Below, one piece after another: positions 1-4,531 of a stretch of 5,353 nucleotides of DNA. The stretch is from an uncultured Pirellula sp. (GTDB taxonomy: Bacteria > Planctomycetota > Planctomycetia > Pirellulales > Pirellulaceae), in contig CAITIF010000374.1 in the NCBI GenBank assembly GCA_903892365.1, positions 1 through 5,353 on the forward strand, in the 5' to 3' direction. The translations under genes and the position numbers were made by a program. A model generated the notes under the pieces. The model had not been told where the DNA came from. It was given only the letters and a program-made list of their open reading frames with translations, and searched no databases. Within the stretch, counting starts at the first letter, position 1. Every line of letters starts with the position of its first letter.

Positions 1-479
1 AACCGTTCAGGTGACACCACATGCGGTTGCATCATCGATGGAGTGAAATAGGAACTGTTGGAAGCGATGATCGTCGGCCAGTCCAATCGCTTGGAGTAGC
101 TTTGCAGGATGCGACGCTTCAGCGAAAACTGTTCGCTAACGGACTCCAAAACAAGATCATACGGTTCCTTATTGGTTTCCAGCAAACCATCCAACGAAGT
201 AGCGACACTCAATCGTTTCGATAACTGCTCCGATGATAGATTGGGCCAGAAGCCTTGTTCGAAGAAACTAAGCCGTTGCGATTCGATCCAGTCCAAGGAC
301 ATCTTCGTTGCATGTTGGTTGCTATCGATCAACGTCACATGCAGTCCATGTGCAACCATCTGGCCCGCAATCTGGCGTCCGGTCCATCCCGCACCCACAA
401 TGAGGACACGTTCGATGGGTTGCCAAGCGATGCTACTTGCGGAGGGAGAATTTACGTTCGATTCGGGGTGTGAAGCCAT
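1..479 (-). CDS. 3-hydroxyacyl-CoA dehydrogenase, NAD-binding domain (N-terminal part, runs off left edge)
   Basis: The visible 159 residues read as the Rossmann NAD-binding domain of the 3-hydroxyacyl-CoA dehydrogenase family, which oxidises L-3-hydroxyacyl-CoA to 3-ketoacyl-CoA in cytoplasmic beta-oxidation or related acyl-CoA pathways. After a variable leader of about 22 residues comes the dinucleotide-binding loop VLIVGAGWTG (G29, G31, G34). The acidic residue ending strand 2 is D52 in VTLID, expected to hold the NAD ribose. Further on are the family's DLVLESVSE segment (near 110-118) and ASNSSYF (near 138-144), matching the usual E-x-V-x-E and SNTSS motifs around the catalytic serine. 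The frame is still open at PERF, just before the catalytic histidine region, which lies outside the window. The ATG at 479 overlaps the preceding gene by 28 bases. A GTG in the same frame at 500 is an alternative start. No clear Shine-Dalgarno sequence is seen. The family call is firm; the substrate and any C-terminal fusion are unknown. Confidence 0.85.
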   Translation of the reverse strand, partial: MASHPESNVNSPSASSIAWQPIERVLIVGAGWTGRQIAGQMVAHGLHVTLIDSNQHATKMSLDWIESQRLSFFEQGFWPNLSSEQLSKRLSVATSLDGLLETNKEPYDLVLESVSEQFSLKRRILQSYSKRLDWPTIIASNSSYFTPSMMQPHVVSPER

Positions 480-883
480 GGCTGTTGATGATGCTCGCAC
501 AGTTGCAGTAATTGCTCGGCCGCCAACGCGGCCTTCTGCTGGGCATCATACCATGCTTGCTGTTGATCGAGCAGGCGACTTAGACGCTCCTGACGTAGCC
601 CCTGCGTGATCTCAAAAACGGGGGCCGGCTTTCGGACAATGCGAGTCTGAGGCTCCTCCAGATCACTGGTTGCATATCGAATAACTTCATGCTGGGAATC
701 GCTTGGACGAAGGGTTGGCTTCCTTGGCCCGGTAGAACTACCCGAATCCATCCGAAGATTGCGATCTCCTACAACGGAACGGCCAAGAATAACGTCGATA
801 GAACATGGGTCGCAATCAAAGGAACTTGATCGCGAAACAGTGCCATGTTCTCCCAGAATCGTTTTGGTCGTCGCTATTTCCAT
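452..883 (-). CDS. hypothetical protein with C-terminal coiled-coil-like segment
   Basis: I do not recognise this 143-residue protein. The N-terminal half is polar and Ser/Arg/Asp-rich with a CDPC pair (C24, C27). The middle is Pro/Ser-rich and probably disordered. Residues from about 92 to 132 form a Gln/Leu/Ala-rich stretch (QGLRQERLSRLL, then AQQKAALAAEQLLQL) that looks like an amphipathic helix or short coiled coil. There is no signal peptide or membrane segment. Its ATG lies inside the last codons of the cytochrome gene (ATGGAAATAG, 10-base overlap), and its 3' end overlaps the start of the dehydrogenase gene by 28 bases. This placement favours a real, translationally coupled gene: without it there would be a gap of about 390 bases within an otherwise compact cluster. 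No catalytic motif is visible and I assign no function. A spurious frame remains possible. Confidence 0.5.
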   Translation of the reverse strand: MEIATTKTILGEHGTVSRSSSFDCDPCSIDVILGRSVVGDRNLRMDSGSSTGPRKPTLRPSDSQHEVIRYATSDLEEPQTRIVRKPAPVFEITQGLRQERLSRLLDQQQAWYDAQQKAALAAEQLLQLCEHHQQPWLHTPNRT

Positions 884-1953
884 TTATTCTTCGGTGGAAC
901 AAAAGAGTCGATAGCGGCGAGCTCGTTTCCTCGCGAGGTTGCTCCAAAGCGAACCCCTAATTCATTAATCTTGTTGGCGGCTGCCTCCAGTTGCTCACGG
1001 TTGTTCAACTTGAGTGCGACGCCTTGAGCAATCTGAATGATTTCAGCAAGGATCGGCTGATTGACTTTTTCTTGAGCGGACTTCAGCCGCTCCAACGATC
1101 TCGCCGTTCGCTGCGCGGAGGTAACTCCGAATGTCGCTTTCTCTGTCGCCTTGGAAGTGGCTCGCATACTGAACTCAAGATCAGCGATCATCCCAGCTAG
1201 GAACATCGTGCGAAGTCGAGCTGGACTTTCTTCTGCATTGGCTTTTCCATCGGTTCGTACAAAATTGTGACGAACCGTCCCTTGCGACCAGCTGACAAAT
1301 TCAAAATCAAGACTGCCTGCATTGTGCCCACCGACATTGACAAGCTTTTCGTCGGGAACAGTATGGCATCGATAACAGCTTTGCGCGATCAAATACACAT
1401 TAACGGGGTTTCGCATCCCATTTTGAATGCTGGTCAGGAACCGTTGATTGCGATGCTCAGGTGTTTCCTGGGCTCGAGTCACCGAAGGTCCACCGTAGTC
1501 GTTGTGCACAGCTACCCAATCTTGAGCAGATCCATGACATGATTCGCAAGATACACCCGCAATCGCCTCAAGTCGGTTGTCGATTTGGTCCATCGTATAA
1601 TGACATTGGATGCAATTGGATTCGCTTTTGAAGTCGCTGATGCCAAGCTTGTTGGCTATCTGCTGAGCTTCCGGTTTTCGATGCAGGGTTAAGAACGTTT
1701 CGTGGTGCGGGGTTCGCTTCCAAGTCTGCACTTCGGAGGCATGGCATTTTTCACAGCTTTGGTAGCCAATCACTTTGTGTGGATCGATGGCTACTTGCCA
1801 ATTTGCGTCGCGCGGATCGACTTTATTGGAGGTGTTCGGCGCCATCCCTGCAGCGAGCGAAATCATCAATAAACCGATTCCAGTCATCACGAATCGAGTC
1901 TTGGTTGGTTTGGCTAAAATCGTCCAAAAGGTTTGGGGCTGAATTGGAATCAT
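874..1953 (-). CDS. membrane-anchored tetrahaem cytochrome c, c554-like
   Basis: This 359-residue protein has four covalent haem-binding motifs: CEKCH (67-71), CIQCH (114-118), CESCH (136-140) and CYRCH (193-197). The first sits in the context typical of cytochrome c554-type domains (GYQSCEKCHASEVQTWKRTPH). Other histidines (for example H83, H84, H91, H150, H210 and H229) could be distal haem ligands. Residues 21-38, after a basic N-terminus, form a hydrophobic helix that would export the protein and may stay as an anchor, placing the haems on the outer face of the cytoplasmic membrane. The C-terminal 160 residues have no haem motif and look helical. The likely role is electron transfer to or from a partner not seen here; cytochrome c maturation would be required. 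The ATG at 1953 keeps the basic region ahead of the hydrophobic helix; M23 is the alternative start. It is the first gene of the overlapping three-gene cluster. Specific substrate or acceptor: unknown. Confidence 0.9.
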   Translation of the reverse strand: MIPIQPQTFWTILAKPTKTRFVMTGIGLLMISLAAGMAPNTSNKVDPRDANWQVAIDPHKVIGYQSCEKCHASEVQTWKRTPHHETFLTLHRKPEAQQIANKLGISDFKSESNCIQCHYTMDQIDNRLEAIAGVSCESCHGSAQDWVAVHNDYGGPSVTRAQETPEHRNQRFLTSIQNGMRNPVNVYLIAQSCYRCHTVPDEKLVNVGGHNAGSLDFEFVSWSQGTVRHNFVRTDGKANAEESPARLRTMFLAGMIADLEFSMRATSKATEKATFGVTSAQRTARSLERLKSAQEKVNQPILAEIIQIAQGVALKLNNREQLEAAANKINELGVRFGATSRGNELAAIDSFVPPKNKWK

Positions 1954-2050
1954 CGCGATTTGCTATTGGATATAAGGAACGGGCTTACGTTGTGATCGGG
2001 TGCTGGCAATGCTCTTGCATACGCCGATCCTTCGAAACCTAAGCCACAGC

Positions 2051-2079
2051 TTGCAGCCGAGGCGGGAAAATCTCATAAT
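2051..2079 (+). promoter_or_regulatory. possible sigma-70-type promoter for the SLOG-like gene
   Basis: TTGCAG at 2051-2056 and CATAAT at 2074-2079 are separated by 17 bases, each within one or two positions of the -35 and -10 consensus. The site lies in the 243-bp divergent region (1954-2196) between the cytochrome gene and the plus-strand gene, and would give a 5' leader of roughly 110 bases before the ATG at 2197. Planctomycete promoters are poorly characterised, so this is a pattern match only. I could not find an equally good match for the leftward cytochrome promoter. Confidence 0.3.
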
Positions 2080-2196
2080 CGCTGCCAATTGCCGAGTCCG
2101 AAGTCAGTGCATGATCGTTACAAACGGTTCAACCAGAACGGGACTATTCCGCGATTTGCCTACACTACGGCTCCAATCACGTTCTTCCATCTCCGA

Positions 2197-2694
2197 ATGA
2201 AAATGCCCGAAACGAACCAAAAACCTACTTGGTGGCCTGAGTGCATCGTCTCGGGCGGACAGACGGGCGTGGACCGAGCGGCTCTGGACCTGGCGATCGA
2301 GCTTGGTATTCCACACGCAGGGTGGTGCCCCAAAGGGCGAGTCGCAGAAGATGGACCCATTGACGCCTGCTATCTTCTGAAAGAACTGGACAGTTCGAAT
2401 TACGCCGATCGAACTCGAAAGAACATTCTCGATTCGGACGCAACCCTGATTCTTTACAACGGCGAGCTCCAAGGGGGAAGCTACTTGACGGCGCGGTTCG
2501 CAATCCAACAAAGCAAACCTTGCTTGAAGCTACGTCTTTCCCATCCAGGTCGTAAGCAACGCGTTCGAGAATGGCTTGAGACACACCAAGTCAAGCGACT
2601 CAACGTGGCTGGCCCCAGAGCGAGCAAAGAGCCCATGATCTATCAACGCTCCCTGGATTATCTTCGCAAGCTGTTCCAAGACTCCGTTAGCTAA
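2197..2694 (+). CDS. putative molybdenum carrier / SLOG-family (YpsA-like) Rossmann protein
   Basis: This 165-residue protein carries the hallmarks of the Pfam 'putative molybdenum carrier' family, part of the SLOG nucleotide/ligand-binding Rossmann superfamily. These are SGGQTGVDRAALD (19-31), GWCPKGR (42-48), AEDGPI (50-55), an R-T-x-x-N segment (72-76), DSDATLIL (79-86) and a late NVAGPRASKEP (136-146). The glycine-rich N-terminal loop probably binds a nucleotide or other phosphorylated ligand. 'Molybdenum carrier' is an inherited label, and the sequence gives no direct evidence of metal or cofactor binding. Length matches the compact single-domain family. I chose the ATG at 2197 because conserved sequence begins just after it; ATG 2203 is equally possible. 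An in-frame TTG at 2089 would add 36 residues unlike the family. The gene stands alone, facing away from the cytochrome cluster and converging on the receiver-like gene. Its stop lies inside a 15-bp tandem duplication. No molybdenum cofactor genes are visible nearby. Confidence 0.85.
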   Translation: MKMPETNQKPTWWPECIVSGGQTGVDRAALDLAIELGIPHAGWCPKGRVAEDGPIDACYLLKELDSSNYADRTRKNILDSDATLILYNGELQGGSYLTARFAIQQSKPCLKLRLSHPGRKQRVREWLETHQVKRLNVAGPRASKEPMIYQRSLDYLRKLFQDSVS

Positions 2695-2715
2695 TTCAGC
2701 GTTAGCTAATTCAGC
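2686..2715. repeat. perfect 15-bp tandem duplication at the convergent gene junction
   Basis: GTTAGCTAATTCAGC occurs at 2686-2700 and again, identically, at 2701-2715. The first copy contains the TAA stop (2692-2694) of the plus-strand SLOG-like gene. The second contains the TGA stop (2711-2713 on the complement) of the minus-strand receiver-like gene. Each unit also carries the 8-bp palindrome TTAGCTAA. Neither protein is altered by the duplication, because each uses a stop supplied by one copy. Confidence 0.95.
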
Positions 2716-3643
2716 CCAAGAGCTGAAGCGTGTCGATTAAGCCTTCGATGTTGTAAGGCTTGGCTACCATCAGATCTGCACCCTTGGATTGCAGGTCGTT
2801 CCATCGGTCCCAATGGGGAAATCCGTCCACCACCACTTTGATGCTCTGCGGAAATTGATCGGTAAGCCCAACTAAAGTTTTCTCGAACCGATCGCTAACC
2901 GACGAACCGTCCAGTCCCTTGGTGGACTTGTTCAAGGTGTACTTCAGTGGCGGTTTTGCTAAGTCGATTACGATCCAATCAGGTTCAATCCAAAAGTCGG
3001 TTTGGTCTGGGGCAGCACATACGGTTTGAATGTGATGGCGACCCAAGGCATCGACCCATAGCTGCTTGGTTTCCATTTGATCCACCACGACCAGAGCCAA
3101 TCGAGGCTTGGTTCCTTGTTTGGCCCGTTCTCCCTTTGCGATCGTCATCGAATCGATCCATCGTTGCACCCGAAGGCTTGGCTTTCTTCCTTGTGAAGAG
3201 TTCGCTTCTGGGGAAATTTGCTTGAACGAAGATTCCATAAGAGGTGCCAATTGCCCAAGCCATGGCAGCAACCGATCATGAAGCTCGTACCAGTAAAAAG
3301 TATTCCAAGCGTCGGGCAAAGGATGTGTTCGCCGATGGCCGGACCAGTCCGTTCCTAGCACCAAACCCCAGGGAAGCATGGATTGCGAAGTTGTCTCCGT
3401 CGACGCGTGCTTCAGGTCTAAGGAGCGAATAAGGTCTACGGTGGCATCGGTACGATGATCGCTGGCAAACAAAAGCAATGCCGTCGCATCATGGTCCCCT
3501 GTGTCTCGCGAACCAGAATGATCTTCAATCCATTTCGCAATGTCTTGCTGTCGCAAAACAACGACGTCACGAAAATGTTCCAGCGTCCATCCCCAACAAT
3601 CATGAGTTGGACCGTACCAGCCAATCTCAATCGATCTTGTCAT
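2711..3643 (-). CDS. receiver-like protein (divergent response-regulator fold), coupled to EIIA-HTH gene
   Basis: No named family is recognised for this 310-residue soluble protein, but the C-terminal half (about 178-310) follows a receiver domain closely. Strand 1 is LALVVVD with D188. Strand 3 is DWIVIDLAKP, with D227 at the phospho-acceptor position and P231 four residues later, as in CheY-like proteins. Strand 4 is KVVVDGF, and GADLMVAKPY follows with K295-P296 at the invariant Lys-Pro. The second acidic pocket residue is Gln (Q189), and the usual Ser/Thr after strand 4 is Asp (D273), so it may not switch normally. The N-terminal half (1-130) also alternates hydrophobic strands and helices (IEIGWYG, ATALLLFAS, PWGLVLGTDW) and may be a second, more degraded domain of the same kind. 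A linker of about 45 residues joins them. The ATG overlaps the stop of the upstream gene by one base (TAATG), implying coupled synthesis and a shared function. There is no DNA-binding output domain, membrane segment or signal peptide. Confidence 0.75.
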   Translation of the reverse strand: MTRSIEIGWYGPTHDCWGWTLEHFRDVVVLRQQDIAKWIEDHSGSRDTGDHDATALLLFASDHRTDATVDLIRSLDLKHASTETTSQSMLPWGLVLGTDWSGHRRTHPLPDAWNTFYWYELHDRLLPWLGQLAPLMESSFKQISPEANSSQGRKPSLRVQRWIDSMTIAKGERAKQGTKPRLALVVVDQMETKQLWVDALGRHHIQTVCAAPDQTDFWIEPDWIVIDLAKPPLKYTLNKSTKGLDGSSVSDRFEKTLVGLTDQFPQSIKVVVDGFPHWDRWNDLQSKGADLMVAKPYNIEGLIDTLQLLG

Positions 3644-4368
3644 TATTGAACCGAAGATTGAGTCAGTTCGAGTTCTGCAGACCGAATGATGTCGATCGCT
3701 TCGGAGGCTGAGGCGGCCGATCGCAACATAGTCAAAAAGACCTCGTCGGTAACTAGTCGCGCAAGCCTTGCTAAAATTCTCAGGTGCACTCGATCGTCGG
3801 TGGAGCAGATTAAAAAGAAAACGTCGGTCAAATGTCCCGATGCATTGCCGAAGGGGATTGGCTGAGTCGAAATACCCAAAGCCACCAAAGGCTCCGCCAA
3901 GATCGATGTCTGAGGTCTTCGAGGGTGCAGAAGTGCCACCCCATTTTCCAGGGCGGTTGGATGAAGATCTTCACGGGCTGCGACTGCTTCCGCCATTACG
4001 GCGGGATCCCAGAGCAAACCGGTCATCGAAGCCAATTGACACATCTCGCGAATCACAGAGCCGCGGGTTCTTGCAGGCAACGGAATTTCGATTGCAAGAG
4101 GCGACAAGAAGTCGCTCAGCATCGCTCGATCGTCAACCGAGACATCGATGTTTTTCTCCAGAACTTTCTCCATCCGCTCCAATTCCTGAGCGTCGCTAAG
4201 ACCGATCTGTTCTTCGAGCCAATGATGGATCTCGGATTCAGAGAATCGCCAATCGCCGTTGACTTTGCGCCCCGGAATCTTACCTCGCACCGCCATCTTA
4301 TTGACCTGAGCAGGTGTGATGTGAAGGTACAAAGCGAGTTGGTCTGTATCTAAGTCTTTGCTAGCCAT
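3643..4368 (-). CDS. excisionase-type HTH domain fused to PTS EIIA (fructose/nitrogen type) domain
   Basis: This 241-residue protein has two recognisable parts. Residues 6-51 are a MerR/excisionase-type winged helix (LALYLHITPAQVNKMAVRGKIPG, then GDWRFSESEIHHWL), predicted to bind DNA or act as a docking module. A charged linker (52-80) leads to a PTS EIIA type-2 domain (about 86-235). In it, ENGVALLHPR matches the family's active-site G-x-A-x-P-H motif, with H148 as the predicted phosphohistidine. The usual Pro before the His is Leu. DDRVHLRILARLARL (191-205) matches the conserved His-containing helix. Such EIIA domains normally take phosphate from HPr/NPr. With no sugar-specific EIIB or EIIC visible, a regulatory role like that of EIIA-Ntr is more likely than sugar uptake. 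It is the first gene of a unit with the receiver-like gene (TAATG overlap). The ATG at 4368 directly precedes the conserved domain. No Shine-Dalgarno sequence is evident. Confidence 0.88.
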   Translation of the reverse strand: MASKDLDTDQLALYLHITPAQVNKMAVRGKIPGRKVNGDWRFSESEIHHWLEEQIGLSDAQELERMEKVLEKNIDVSVDDRAMLSDFLSPLAIEIPLPARTRGSVIREMCQLASMTGLLWDPAVMAEAVAAREDLHPTALENGVALLHPRRPQTSILAEPLVALGISTQPIPFGNASGHLTDVFFLICSTDDRVHLRILARLARLVTDEVFLTMLRSAASASEAIDIIRSAELELTQSSVQ

Positions 4369-4458
4369 GGAAATTTGTCTGGTAAAATCAGCTGCCTCGC
4401 TGGGAAGCTTTCGAATGCAAACAACACAATGTAGTAGCCGCTCTAGTCGAAAGAAACC

Positions 4459-4477
4459 CGAAAATCGTTAATTTTCG
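4459..4477 (-). terminator. AT-rich hairpin, possible terminator of the photolyase gene or operator of the EIIA-HTH gene
   Basis: CGAAAAT (4459-4465) and ATTTTCG (4471-4477) form a perfect 7-bp stem with a 5-base loop. On the minus strand the stem is followed by GGGTTTCTTTC, a weak T-rich tail, 55-73 bases past the photolyase stop codon, so it could be a weak intrinsic terminator. It also lies about 90 bases ahead of the EIIA-HTH start and could be an operator. The rest of the 163-bp gap (4369-4531) shows no convincing promoter or small gene. Confidence 0.3.
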
Positions 4478-4531
4478 CAGCTTGTCCCATGCAAATCCAG
4501 GCAATCCATCAACACCGCTTGAGGCGTCGGA

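Noticed and set aside
109..609. Plus-strand open frame of 166 codons opposite the dehydrogenase
   Set aside because: The antisense strand encodes a clear NAD-binding domain; the plus-strand product is Cys/Arg-rich with no recognisable motif.
1951..2010. TTATAT-like -10 element for the leftward cytochrome gene
   Set aside because: No matching -35 at acceptable spacing was found, so I could not support it as a promoter.
2089..2196. In-frame N-terminal extension of the SLOG-like gene from a TTG at 2089
   Set aside because: The extra 36 residues do not resemble the family, the start codon is weak, and conserved sequence begins shortly after the ATG at 2197.
2710..2727. Hairpin TTCAGC-ccaaga-GCTGAA as a bidirectional terminator between convergent genes
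   Set aside because: The stem is only 6 bp, part of it is inside the minus-strand coding end, and no T-run follows on either strand.
3768..4353. Plus-strand open frames opposite the EIIA-HTH gene
   Set aside because: They are shadows of a gene with a recognisable two-domain product on the other strand, and show no domain of their own.
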